Assembly: GCA_965243325.1 (NCBI GenBank)
Contig: CBDEUQ010000003.1
Coordinates: forward strand, 434,001-498,000
Length of the DNA stretch: 64,000 bases
From: JANQOH01 sp965243325
Lineage (GTDB): Bacteria; Pseudomonadota; Alphaproteobacteria; UBA7887
Direction: 5' to 3'
The notes under the pieces are model-generated. The model saw only the letters and a list, made by a program, of their open reading frames with translations, was not told the DNA's origin and made no database searches. The position numbers and the translations under genes were made by a program. Positions 30,581 through 39,375 of the stretch are shown in pieces. How positions within the stretch are numbered: the first letter of the stretch is position 1; every line of letters starts with the position of its first letter.

Positions 30581-31957
30581 ATGAAAAGCGACCTACGCGG
30601 CCACAGTGTTCGCCGTCGCACGCCGACCCTCGGCGGACTCACGGCACTGGCAGTAATGGTTCTCTTTGCGGGGGAAGCGCAGGCCGCCCTCGACGGCGAA
30701 ACGCAGTTCGTACTGAACAGCTTTTCGTTCCTCGTTTGGGGCGCCTTGGTCATGTGGATGTGCGCGGGCTTCACCATGCTCGAGGCGGGGTCCGTGCGCA
30801 CAAAGAATGCCTCGGTCATCTGCCTAAAGAACATCGGCCTCTATTCGATCGCCGGGCTGGCCTTCTATCTGGTTGGCTACAACATCATGTACGTCGGCGT
30901 CGAAGAAGGCGGCTGGTTCGGCTCGCTCCAATTCCTGTATGGCACCTCGGGCGACGAGATCGCGCTTCTGGAAGGCGATGAAGGTGCCGCGGACGCTGTC
31001 ATCGAGAGCGGCTACTCCGTCATGTCGGACTGGTTCTTCCAGATGGTATTCGTGGCGACAGCGGCCTCGATCGTCTCCGGTACGCTGGCCGAACGGGTGA
31101 AGCTTTGGTCTTTCTTCCTCTTCGTCGCGGTCCTGACGGGGATCATCTACCCTGTCATCGGCGCATGGACGTGGGGTGGCGGGTGGCTCGACGCCATGGG
31201 CTTCCAGGATTTCGCCGGATCAACGATAGTCCACTCGACCGGCGGCTGGGCGGCTCTCGCCGGCGCTCTCGTCGTTGGCGCGCGCAAGGGCAAGTTCCGC
31301 GACGACGGCAGCGTCAGGGCGACGCCGCCGTCGAACGTCCCGGCGGTCACACTGGGAGTCTTCATCCTCTGGCTCGGCTGGTTCGGGTTCAACGGCGGCT
31401 CTCAGCTCGCTCTCGGGAGTGCCGTCGACGCCGTGGCACTCAGCAACATCCTCGCCAACACCAATTTGGCCGCGGCGGCGGGCGTGCTCACCGCTGTCGC
31501 CTTGTCGCGGCCCCTCATGGGCCGCGTTGATCTGCTCACCGGCCTGAACGGCGCCATCGCGGGCCTGGTCGCGATCACAGCGGGGCCGGACATCGTCGAT
31601 CACTACTGGGCGATCCTCATTGGCGCGATCGGCGGCGGTGTGTGCGCCGTCGGCATCAAGGTGATGGAGCATCTGCGGATCGACGACGTGGTGGGTGCGG
31701 TTCCGGCGCACTTGTTTGCCGGTGTCTGGGGCACGCTCGCCGTGTGTATCGCCGCTGGCGGCGATCCGGTGGCGCAGATTTCGGGTATCCTGGCGATCGG
31801 AGCATTCGTGTTTGCCGTCTCGGGTCTGACGTGGCTCGCCATCGACCGTACGATTGGCGCTCGCATCTCGGCGCAAGGCGAGGAGTTGGGCCAGGATGCG
31901 GCGGAACTGGGGATCGAGGCCTATCCGGAATTCGTGGTGATGCCGGAATCAGATTGA
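30581..31957 (+). CDS. amt: Ammonium transporter (Amt/MEP/Rh family)
   Basis: 458 residues with a cleavable-looking signal sequence (LAVMVLFAGEAQAAL) and about 11 membrane segments. Pore histidines of the twin-His motif are seen in STIVHSTGGWAALAG and VPAHLFAGVWG. GFTMLEAGSVRTKN and DWFFQMVFVATAASIVSG are typical family blocks. It carries ammonium across the inner membrane. No glnK is adjacent, which is unusual since amt and glnK are often paired. The ATG at 30581 follows AGGGAG at about 10 bases. Confidence 0.95.
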   Translation: MKSDLRGHSVRRRTPTLGGLTALAVMVLFAGEAQAALDGETQFVLNSFSFLVWGALVMWMCAGFTMLEAGSVRTKNASVICLKNIGLYSIAGLAFYLVGYNIMYVGVEEGGWFGSLQFLYGTSGDEIALLEGDEGAADAVIESGYSVMSDWFFQMVFVATAASIVSGTLAERVKLWSFFLFVAVLTGIIYPVIGAWTWGGGWLDAMGFQDFAGSTIVHSTGGWAALAGALVVGARKGKFRDDGSVRATPPSNVPAVTLGVFILWLGWFGFNGGSQLALGSAVDAVALSNILANTNLAAAAGVLTAVALSRPLMGRVDLLTGLNGAIAGLVAITAGPDIVDHYWAILIGAIGGGVCAVGIKVMEHLRIDDVVGAVPAHLFAGVWGTLAVCIAAGGDPVAQISGILAIGAFVFAVSGLTWLAIDRTIGARISAQGEELGQDAAELGIEAYPEFVVMPESD

Positions 31958-31990
31958 CGGCGGTGGCGGGCAATACAGGAGGCGAAGGCG

Positions 31991-32329
31991 GTGGATCTAA
32001 CGACGGAACGACACGACGGCGTGCTGTGCGCGCGAGTAGCCGGACGGATCGACGGTGCCAACGCCGCCGCGTTCGAGCAAGCGATCCGCGCCGAGATCGA
32101 GGACGGCGATCGCGCCGTGATCCTGGACTTCGGGAATCTGGTCTACATCAGCAGTGCCGGCCTTCGCGCTATTCTGATGACTGCCAAGTCGCTACTCGGG
32201 CGGGGTGCCAAGTTCGCGCTGCACTCACTACCGGACGGAATTCAGAAAGTCTTCGCGATCAGCGGCTTCGACAAGCTCATTGCGATCCGCGAATCGGAGT
32301 CTGAAGCGCGCGCCTTCGTCGACGGCTGA
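31991..32329 (+). CDS. STAS-domain anti-sigma factor antagonist
   Basis: 112 residues, starting at GTG. VAGRIDGANAAAFEQAI and ILDFGNLVYISSAGLRAIL match SpoIIAA/RsbV-type STAS domains; the serine in ISSAGLR is the usual phosphorylation site. Such proteins bind a kinase/anti-sigma factor to free a sigma factor. No partner kinase is encoded nearby. Confidence 0.87.
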   Translation: MDLTTERHDGVLCARVAGRIDGANAAAFEQAIRAEIEDGDRAVILDFGNLVYISSAGLRAILMTAKSLLGRGAKFALHSLPDGIQKVFAISGFDKLIAIRESESEARAFVDG

Positions 32330-32414
32330 CCGGCGAATCACGAGCACGAGTCAGGCGCGTTCGGCTGGACGGCGCGCGGTCCCGAGGCAGGGCCGACGCA
32401 AAGGAGGGGCGACG

Positions 32415-33338
32415 ATGAAGATCGCGGTCGTCGGGGCCGGCGCCATGGGGTCCATATATGCCGGGCTTCTGGCCGATGCGGGAAACGAAGTATGGGCGGT
32501 CGACGTCTGGCGCGAGCATGTCGCGGCTATCCAAAGCGGCGGGCTGCGCATAGAGGGAGCGAGCGGCGACCGCATCGTGCGTATCCGTGCCACGACGGAG
32601 CCACGCGATGTGGGGCAGTGCGACCTAGTCGTTATCGCCACCAAGGCGCGCCATGTCGCTCGCGCGGCCACTGCGGCCGAAACGATGCTGAATCCCGAGA
32701 CGCGAGTGCTGACGATCCAGAATGGCCTCGGCAGCGGCGAAGCGGCACGCGATGTGCTCGGGCCACACCGCGTCTCGATCGGCGTTGCAGGCGGCTTCGG
32801 CGCGCGCGTTCTGGCTCCCGGGCACGTGTGCCACGAAGGGATGGAACTGATCCGCCTTGGCGAGATAGACGGGCCGGTGACCGAACCGCTGCGACGGATC
32901 GCCGGCGTCTGGTCGGCGGCGGGTTTTACGGTCCGGACCTTCGACGATATCCATCAGCTTGTGTGGGAGAAGTTGATCTGCAACGGCACTTTCAGCCCCG
33001 TGTGCACGCTGACAAACATGACCATCGGCGAGGTGCTCGACAGCGCGGACGCGTGGCCGATCGCCGCGGCGTGCGCGCGCGAAGGAGGCGCGGTGGCGCG
33101 AGCCAAAGGGGTTCGCCTCAGCTTTGACGACGCGGTCTCCTACGCTCGAGATTTCGGCTCGAAGATTCCGCACGGGCGACCGTCGATGTGGCAGGACAGA
33201 CGGGCGGGCCGGCCGAGCGAGATCGACGCGATAAACGGCGGCATCGCTCGCACCGGCCGCGAGACCGGGGTCGCCACCCCGACCCACGATCTCCTGATCG
33301 CGCTCGTGAAGAGCGCCGAAGCGGCGGCGGAGGCCTGA
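32415..33338 (+). CDS. Ketopantoate reductase-like (PanE/ApbA) oxidoreductase
   Basis: 307 residues. N-terminal Rossmann fold with GAGAMGSIYAGLLADAGNEV; LTIQNGLGS is the nicotinamide-side motif; the catalytic lysine lies in WEKLICNGTFSPVC. Enzymes of this family reduce 2-dehydropantoate to pantoate for coenzyme A; some relatives act on other 2-ketoacids, so the substrate is uncertain. AAGGAGGGG precedes the ATG. It is followed after about 130 bp by the EF-G-like gene. Confidence 0.85.
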   Translation: MKIAVVGAGAMGSIYAGLLADAGNEVWAVDVWREHVAAIQSGGLRIEGASGDRIVRIRATTEPRDVGQCDLVVIATKARHVARAATAAETMLNPETRVLTIQNGLGSGEAARDVLGPHRVSIGVAGGFGARVLAPGHVCHEGMELIRLGEIDGPVTEPLRRIAGVWSAAGFTVRTFDDIHQLVWEKLICNGTFSPVCTLTNMTIGEVLDSADAWPIAAACAREGGAVARAKGVRLSFDDAVSYARDFGSKIPHGRPSMWQDRRAGRPSEIDAINGGIARTGRETGVATPTHDLLIALVKSAEAAAEA

Positions 33339-33466
33339 GCGCCGGGCAACGGCGTGGACGTTTTCCTTGCTTCGTGCGAGCGGCGTGGGAATCAATGGAC
33401 GCCGCGCAGCCGCCGACGCAGGTCGGACCCGCGATAGGCATCGCAACGGAATACCCAGGCAGGGGC

Positions 33467-35509
33467 ATGAACATGACCACCAAGGACCCATCGGGCCCGC
33501 GCAGTTTTGCGCTCATCGGTCCGTTCTCTAGCGGCAAGACCACCCTGTTGGAGAACATGCTGTTCGCCGCCGGCGCGGTTTCGCGCAAGGGTACTGTAAA
33601 GGAGGGCAATACGGTCGCCGATGGCTCTCCCGAGGCGCGCGCGCGGCAGATGAGCGTCGAGGTCAGTGCGATCCGCTTCGACTACATGGGCGAGACCCTC
33701 ACCGCACTCGACTGTCCCGGCTCGCTCGAATTTCTTCAAGAGACGCTCGACGCCGTGATCGGAGTCGACGCGGCCGTTATCGTGGTCGAGGCTGCGGTCG
33801 ATCGCGCGGTGGCGCTGGCGCCCCTGCTGCACTTTCTCGACACGCGCCGTATCCCGACGATGATGTTCGTCAATAAGCTGGACCGCGCCGCGACGCCGGT
33901 GGCGGATGCGATCGCGGCAATGCGCGAGCAGTCGGACCGGCGGATGATTCCGCGCCAGGTGCCGATCGGGACCGGCGAGGCGGTGAGCGGCTACGTCGAT
34001 CTGGTGCACGAACGCGCCTACCGCTATCGCCCTGACGATGCGTCGGAAATGATCGCCGTGCCCGAGTCGATCGCTGACGAGGAAGCGGCCGCGCGCACCG
34101 AAATGCTTGAGTCGCTCGCCGACTTCGACGATGAGCTGCTCGAGGCGCTCCTCGAAGACCGGATTCCGCCAAACGAAGAGGTGTTCGCCGCGCTCAAGAC
34201 CGATTTCCAGCGCGGTCTCGTGATCCCGGTCATGATGGGCGCTGGCGAACGGCAATACGGCGTCCGACGCTTGCTAAAGGCGCTTCGCCACGACGTGCCC
34301 GAGGCCGCGGCGACAGCGGCGCGCGCCGAACTGCAGGGTGGCGGCACCGTGGTGCAGGTGCTCAAAACATACAACACGGCATCCAGCGGCAAGCTTTCGC
34401 TGGTGCGAGTTTGGGACGGCGGGCTCACGGACGGCATGAGTCTGAACGGGCGGCGCATCGGCAGCGTCAACACCCCGTTCGGCCAGACGGTGAACAAGAT
34501 CGGCGAGGCTGGACCGGGCGAGATCGTCGCCCTCGGACGCATGGACGGCGTGCGCACGGGCGATCTCCTGTCAGCGTCCGACAAGGAGCCGGACAAACCC
34601 GAACCCCTCGACGTGCCAATACTCAAGCCGGTCTACACCTTCGGGATCCACGCGGAACAGCGTGACGACGAAGTCAAGCTGTCTGACGCGCTGAGCAAGC
34701 TTCTGGAGGAGGACCGCTCGCTTACCGCCGAGCAGAACCCCGACGTCCAGCAATTCCAGTTGCGCGGGCAGGGCGAAATGCACATCCGCGTCGCACTTGA
34801 TCGCCTGCGCAACAAGTTCAAGCTGCCGCTGGTCACCGATCCGCCGAAGATTCCGTATCGGGAGACCATTCGCAAACGCGCCGAGCGCGTCCAAGGCCGC
34901 CACAAGAAGCAGACAGGCGGCCACGGGCAGTTCGGCGACGTATTCCTCACGGTCGCGCCGAGACCGCGCGGCACAGGTTTCGCATTCACAGATTCGATCG
35001 TCGGCGGCGTGGTCCCGAAGCAGTACATCCCGGCAGTGGAGAACGGCGTCGCGGACTACTGCCGCAAGGGTCCTCTCGGCTTTCCGGTGGTGGACATCGG
35101 CGTTGAACTCGTGTTTGGCTCGTATCACGCCGTGGACAGTTCCGAAATGGCGTTTCAGATGGCCGGCAAGATCGCCATGGGCGCCGCCTTGCCTCAGTGT
35201 TCGCCCGTGCTGCTCGAGCCGATCTACCATGTGGCGATTCACGTCCCATCGGAGTTTACGGCGCAGGTCCAGCGTCTGCTGTCCGGTCGCCGCGGCCAGA
35301 TTCTCGGCTTCGAGTCGCGTGAAGGGTGGAAAGGCTGGGACCAGGTGACGGCGTTGCTGCCGCAGGCCGAAATGTCGGACCTCATCATCGAGCTCCGCTC
35401 GCTCACGCGCGGCGTGGGCACGTACGACTACCGCTTCGAGAACTTGCAGGAACTCACAGGGCGGCTCGCCAACAACGTCGTGAGCGCGGCGGCGGAAGCG
35501 GCTGGATAG
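33467..35509 (+). CDS. Elongation factor G-like GTPase (EF-G paralogue)
   Basis: 680 residues. G1 is GPFSSGKTT (18-26), G3 DCPG (82-85), G4 NKLD (136-139). The switch I RGITI sequence is replaced by RQMSV, and G1 differs from the GHVDHGKTT of true EF-G. Domains II to V are present, including LRGQGEMHIRVALDRL and TGGHGQFGDVFL. This is the alternative EF-G class widespread in alphaproteobacteria, whose job is unclear and probably not translocation. A second ATG two codons on (33473) is better spaced from AGGGG. Confidence 0.87.
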   Translation: MNMTTKDPSGPRSFALIGPFSSGKTTLLENMLFAAGAVSRKGTVKEGNTVADGSPEARARQMSVEVSAIRFDYMGETLTALDCPGSLEFLQETLDAVIGVDAAVIVVEAAVDRAVALAPLLHFLDTRRIPTMMFVNKLDRAATPVADAIAAMREQSDRRMIPRQVPIGTGEAVSGYVDLVHERAYRYRPDDASEMIAVPESIADEEAAARTEMLESLADFDDELLEALLEDRIPPNEEVFAALKTDFQRGLVIPVMMGAGERQYGVRRLLKALRHDVPEAAATAARAELQGGGTVVQVLKTYNTASSGKLSLVRVWDGGLTDGMSLNGRRIGSVNTPFGQTVNKIGEAGPGEIVALGRMDGVRTGDLLSASDKEPDKPEPLDVPILKPVYTFGIHAEQRDDEVKLSDALSKLLEEDRSLTAEQNPDVQQFQLRGQGEMHIRVALDRLRNKFKLPLVTDPPKIPYRETIRKRAERVQGRHKKQTGGHGQFGDVFLTVAPRPRGTGFAFTDSIVGGVVPKQYIPAVENGVADYCRKGPLGFPVVDIGVELVFGSYHAVDSSEMAFQMAGKIAMGAALPQCSPVLLEPIYHVAIHVPSEFTAQVQRLLSGRRGQILGFESREGWKGWDQVTALLPQAEMSDLIIELRSLTRGVGTYDYRFENLQELTGRLANNVVSAAAEAAG

Positions 35510-35544
35510 CCGCCGATGCGCGAACCGAACGGGAGCACACGACC

Positions 35545-36423
35545 ATGATTCGCACCTCAGGTGCCCGGCCCGCCGGGGTCGGCGCCATGCTCTGCCTCGT
35601 TCTCGGAATCGTTTCGGCCCGGGAGGCGGCAGGTGATCCGGCACGCTCCGGGTGGTATCTGGCGGCGGGATTCGGCGCGACCCAAACTGCGACGACGACG
35701 CAGGCGGGCCGCAACCGCGACACGACCTGCTATCCCGGGAACGATTGTTCTCACCTCGCCGGCGGCGCACCGACAGGCTACCGGTGGTTCTACGACCTTC
35801 GCACGGACACCGGCACGGCATTCGAAGTCGCCGTCGGCCGCGCGTTCGGCGACGTGCGCATCGAAGCGTCGGCCGCCCGACGGGTGGCCAACGTTGAACA
35901 GGTGTTCACAGGCACCATCTACCTCGACGGAACAGAGCGTGTGCGGGCGGCAGACAGCGACTATCGTTCGACGTCCCAATCCTCGTTCGAGGATCTGACG
36001 ACACACACGCTGGCTCTCAGCCTTTATCGCGACTTTCCGTTGCCGGAGCGCGCGATAACGCCGTACGTGGGCGCCGGATTGGGGCTTTCTGCGGTCAGGC
36101 TGTCGGGAGAGTTCTACCGCAGCCGGTATTCGTGCCGGGAGGGCCGGCAGTGCGACGATCCGGGACAGTACGACAGCTATGTCGACACCGCCGAGTCGGG
36201 AACCGTCTTGTCCGGGCACGTGCACGCCGGCGTCGGCTACGCCCTCCACGACAGGTTCATGCTCGACCTGAAACTGTCGTTCAGCGCGCTCGATGGGTTC
36301 GAGGACGAAACCGGCTACGTCTTCCACAAAATGGACGGCCTGACCCGGAAGACCGAGATCGGCGGCGTGCGGCAGTGGTCGCTCACCGTCGGGCTGAGAT
36401 ACCTGTTCCACGACGGTATCTGA
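35545..36423 (+). CDS. Outer-membrane beta-barrel protein
   Basis: 292 residues. An N-terminal hydrophobic segment (GAMLCLVLGIVSAREAAGDP) looks like a signal peptide. The rest alternates polar and hydrophobic residues in strands, with SGWYLAAGFGATQT at the start, ITPYVGAGLGLSAVRLSG in the middle and the C-terminal signature WSLTVGLRYLF, typical of 8-stranded OmpA/OmpW-like barrels. Two Cys pairs sit in likely loops. Function not known. Confidence 0.75.
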   Translation: MIRTSGARPAGVGAMLCLVLGIVSAREAAGDPARSGWYLAAGFGATQTATTTQAGRNRDTTCYPGNDCSHLAGGAPTGYRWFYDLRTDTGTAFEVAVGRAFGDVRIEASAARRVANVEQVFTGTIYLDGTERVRAADSDYRSTSQSSFEDLTTHTLALSLYRDFPLPERAITPYVGAGLGLSAVRLSGEFYRSRYSCREGRQCDDPGQYDSYVDTAESGTVLSGHVHAGVGYALHDRFMLDLKLSFSALDGFEDETGYVFHKMDGLTRKTEIGGVRQWSLTVGLRYLFHDGI

Positions 36424-36586
36424 TCCGACCGCGGCCGCGGTCCGCGTGGCGCATGGGGGCAAGCTGGGCTAGGATGCGGGAAGACGACGAACCGGACGTC
36501 CGACGGCAGGCGGGCACGGAGGGCGGCGCAGACGAGCGGTGTACGGTCCACCCGCCTGATGCCGGCGGGCGAGGAGGAAGCGCGCC

Positions 36587-37012
36587 ATGTACGTGCGAGA
36601 TATTCTCACGGCCAAGGGCACCGACGTTTTCGTCATCGCGCCGGACCACACGATCGCCAGCCTCGCGAAGGACTTAACGGCGCAGCGGATCGGCGCCGCC
36701 GTGGTCAGCGAAGGTGGTCACGTAGTTGGCGTCGTGTCGGAGCGCGATATTGTCCGTATGGTGGCCAACAAGGGCACCGAGTGTGTGGGCCTGCAGGTGC
36801 ACGAGGCGATGACCAAGGAGGTGGTCTCGTGCACATCCGACACCCCCATCGACGAGGTGATGAACCTGATGACGGAACGGCGAATTCGCCATCTGCCGGT
36901 GCTCGACGGCAGCCACCTCGCCGGAATCGTCAGCATCGGTGACGTGGTCAAGAGCCGGATCCAGACAGCGGAGCGCGAGGCGACCCAGCTGCGCGAGTAC
37001 ATCCAGGCGTGA
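36587..37012 (+). CDS. Tandem CBS-domain protein
   Basis: 141 residues, two CBS motifs forming one Bateman module: VVGVVSERDIVRMVA and LAGIVSIGDVVKSRI end each half. Stand-alone CBS pairs bind adenine nucleotides and act as energy or redox sensors. VRDILTAKGTDVFVIAPDHT opens the protein. The target is unknown. Confidence 0.9.
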   Translation: MYVRDILTAKGTDVFVIAPDHTIASLAKDLTAQRIGAAVVSEGGHVVGVVSERDIVRMVANKGTECVGLQVHEAMTKEVVSCTSDTPIDEVMNLMTERRIRHLPVLDGSHLAGIVSIGDVVKSRIQTAEREATQLREYIQA

Positions 37013-37022
37013 GCCGCAGCGC

Positions 37023-37721
37023 TCAGCCGTTGGCCGCGCCGGCGCGCCAGGCATAGTCTTCGGCCGCCGGGGCCGCGGCACCGGGCCGACGCAGACCAGC
37101 CTCCTCAAGGCGCATGCGAATTAGCGACAGGTGCTCGCGCCCCCAGAAGAGTTCGCCTTCTACGACCCATGTGGGGACGCCGAACACGCCGGCAGCCTCG
37201 GCCTCTTCCTGGATACGGTCGTGCGCCGCGCGCCCCGGCCCATCTGCGTACGCCGCGAATGCGCTGGCATCGGAACCCGCTTCCGCCAGCACGCCGGCGA
37301 CCGCATCGCGATCCTCGATATCGAGCTCGCGCTTCCAGAAGCGTTCGTACACGGCGTCGAGATAGGCATCGAGCACCCCCGCCCCGGCGTCCCGGGCGTA
37401 CAACAGGCCGATGTGGGCGAGTGAGGAGTCCCAGATCTTGCGCGGGCCGCGAACCGTGAGTCCGCGCAGGTTGGCGTAGCGCCGCACGTCCATGTAGCTG
37501 TAACGCACGCGCCGCCATTGGTGCGGCGTTCGCGCCTCCTCCACCACCGAGCCGTCCGCGCTCACCTTCGCGCTGCCGAGAAAGTCGGGGATGCGCAGCG
37601 TGTAGGGTCGCCAGTTCAGCACCACCCGATAGTCGCGCGCGAGCGTTCGCGCCGGCGCCACGGCGAGATAGGCGTAGGGGCTCTTCACGTCGGTGTAGAG
37701 GTCGATCGTCGTGTCGGTCAT
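37023..37721 (-). CDS. DsbA-like / 2-hydroxychromene-2-carboxylate isomerase-family protein
   Basis: 232 residues. VKSPYAYLAVAPA with the Ser of SPYAY replaces the CxxC of DsbA, as in the HCCA isomerase (kappa-GST) group; GVFGVPTWVVEGELFWG is the conserved cis-proline region. HCCA isomerases use glutathione in aromatic degradation, but many relatives have other substrates. Last gene of a four-gene operon; its start overlaps the dioxygenase stop as ATGA. Confidence 0.83.
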   Translation of the reverse strand: MTDTTIDLYTDVKSPYAYLAVAPARTLARDYRVVLNWRPYTLRIPDFLGSAKVSADGSVVEEARTPHQWRRVRYSYMDVRRYANLRGLTVRGPRKIWDSSLAHIGLLYARDAGAGVLDAYLDAVYERFWKRELDIEDRDAVAGVLAEAGSDASAFAAYADGPGRAAHDRIQEEAEAAGVFGVPTWVVEGELFWGREHLSLIRMRLEEAGLRRPGAAAPAAEDYAWRAGAANG

Positions 37722-38575
37722 CGTATCTCCTCGCCGCCGCCCGTCGGCCGGTCGCCTTCCAGCGTCACTCGGTACATCAGGCGGCGGTGTCCGTGATAGT
37801 CGTTGATCGGGTGGTGCTGGGTGCAGCGGTTATCCCAGAGCGCGACCGAGCCCGGGCGCCAGCGGAAGCGGCAGGTGAACTCCGGCCGCACCTGATGGGC
37901 GAATAGCCAGTCGAGCAGGGGCCTGCTCTCCTCGTCGGTGAAGCCGACGAAGCGCCGCGTGTGGGCGCCGTTGACATAGAGCACCGGACGCCCCGTTTCC
38001 GGGTGTATTCGGGCGACCGGATGCTCGGCCGACAGCGCGGTGTCGTCGGGCCTGCCGGCAAGCGCGCGCAGGCGCTCGGTGCGCGTCGCCGCTGCGGCCG
38101 CCTTGTCCGAGACGTTGAGCGCACGCAGGCCGGCAAGCATGCGCTTCATGCCTTCGGACAGCGACTCCCAGGCGAGATACATGTTGGCGAACATCGTGTC
38201 GCCGCCGGCGGCAGGCACCTCGCTCGCGTACAGCATGGTGGCGAGCGGAGGCCGGTCCAGGTACGCGGTGTCCGAGTGCCACAGGCCGCCGAAGTTGACC
38301 GTCTCGTCCTCGCGCTTGAGCACCGGGATGACGAGGGGTGCCTCGTCGAGACCCTTGACGAAGGGATAGTCGATCGGCGTGCCGAACGCCGCCGCCGCGG
38401 CGAGTTGCTGCGCGGGCGACAGCTCCTGGTCACGGAAGAAGATCACCAGATGGTCGAGAAGGGCGCGGCGGACGGCAGCGACCGTCTCCGCATCGAGCGG
38501 GCGCGCCAGATCGACGCCGCCAACCTCGGCGCCGAGCGCGCCGGCGATCGGCGCGACGGTCACGCTCGTGCTCAC
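37718..38575 (-). CDS. TauD/TfdA-family Fe(II)/2-oxoglutarate dioxygenase
   Basis: 285 residues from a GTG start. LWHSDTAYLDRPP provides the His-x-Asp iron ligands and TQHHPINDYHGHRRLMYRVT the distal His and the 2-oxoglutarate arginine. Enzymes of this family oxidise sulfonates, aryloxyacids and similar compounds. The GTG overlaps the sirtuin stop as GTGA and its own stop overlaps the next ATG, so the four genes are tightly coupled. Substrate unknown; the neighbouring CoA ligase suggests an aromatic or carboxylic acid. Confidence 0.87.
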   Translation of the reverse strand: MSTSVTVAPIAGALGAEVGGVDLARPLDAETVAAVRRALLDHLVIFFRDQELSPAQQLAAAAAFGTPIDYPFVKGLDEAPLVIPVLKREDETVNFGGLWHSDTAYLDRPPLATMLYASEVPAAGGDTMFANMYLAWESLSEGMKRMLAGLRALNVSDKAAAAATRTERLRALAGRPDDTALSAEHPVARIHPETGRPVLYVNGAHTRRFVGFTDEESRPLLDWLFAHQVRPEFTCRFRWRPGSVALWDNRCTQHHPINDYHGHRRLMYRVTLEGDRPTGGGEEIR

Positions 38576-39375
38576 GCCACCCCGGCGACGGCGCCGAGTG
38601 TCGGGCCGATCTCGCGGTGGAGCACCAGATCGGCCAACGGGTCGAGCTCCGTCGGTTCGCGGTTGAGGATCACCAGACGCGCGCCGTTCTGCCGGGCCAT
38701 GGCCGGGAACCCGGCCGCGGGATAGACGACCAGGGACGAACCGACGGCGAGAAACAGATCGCAAGCGCGCGTCAGGCGTTCCGCGGCCGCCATCGCCGCG
38801 GGCGGCATCGCCTGGCCGAACGAGATCGTCGCCGGCTTGACCATGCCGCCGCACGCAGCGCATACCGGTGGCGTTTCGTCGGCGGCGAAGGCGGCGCGGA
38901 TGTCCTCGAGCTCATAGCGCTCGCCGCAGTCGAGGCATGTGGCGTAGGTGCCGTTGCCGTGCAGTTCCACCACGTGTTCGGGCGCCACGCCGGCGGCCTG
39001 GTGGAGGCCGTCGATGTTCTGCGTGACGACACCGGTCACCGGTCCTTCGGCGACGAGGTGCGCGACGGCGCGGTGGCCGCGGTTCGGCGCCGCCCGCTCC
39101 ATCGTCGGGTGGACGGCGAACTTGCGCCGCCAGTACTCGCGGCGCATCTCCTCCGAGGCGACGAAATCCTGGAACCCGATCGGCCGGTAGCGGTCCCAGA
39201 GGCCGCCCGGCGAGCGGAAGTCGGGAATGCCCGACTCGGTGCTGATGCCGGCGCCGGTAAAGACGACCGCCTTCCTGGCGTTCGCGATCATGCGCGCGAG
39301 CCGCGACAGGTCCGCGTCGTGCGCGCCGCGGTTGCCCGCGGGAACGTCTTCGGAGTCCGGCCTCGGCGCGGTCAC
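38572..39375 (-). CDS. Sirtuin (NAD-dependent protein deacylase)
   Basis: 267 residues from GTG. GAGIS (41-45) and SGIPDFRSPGG bind NAD; QNID (119-122) and H139 in VELHGNG are catalytic; C147, C150, C172 and C175 form the zinc site. The start overlaps the ligase stop as GTGA, setting the start against a much longer antisense-like frame. Sirtuins next to acyl-CoA ligases often reverse acylation of the ligase (as CobB does for acetyl-CoA synthetase), a likely role here by context. Confidence 0.93.
   Translation of the reverse strand: MTAPRPDSEDVPAGNRGAHDADLSRLARMIANARKAVVFTGAGISTESGIPDFRSPGGLWDRYRPIGFQDFVASEEMRREYWRRKFAVHPTMERAAPNRGHRAVAHLVAEGPVTGVVTQNIDGLHQAAGVAPEHVVELHGNGTYATCLDCGERYELEDIRAAFAADETPPVCAACGGMVKPATISFGQAMPPAAMAAAERLTRACDLFLAVGSSLVVYPAAGFPAMARQNGARLVILNREPTELDPLADLVLHREIGPTLGAVAGVA

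Noticed and set aside
33118..33338. Continuation of the EF-G frame upstream of 33467
   Set aside because: Overlaps the ketopantoate reductase gene out of frame and lacks EF-G homology.
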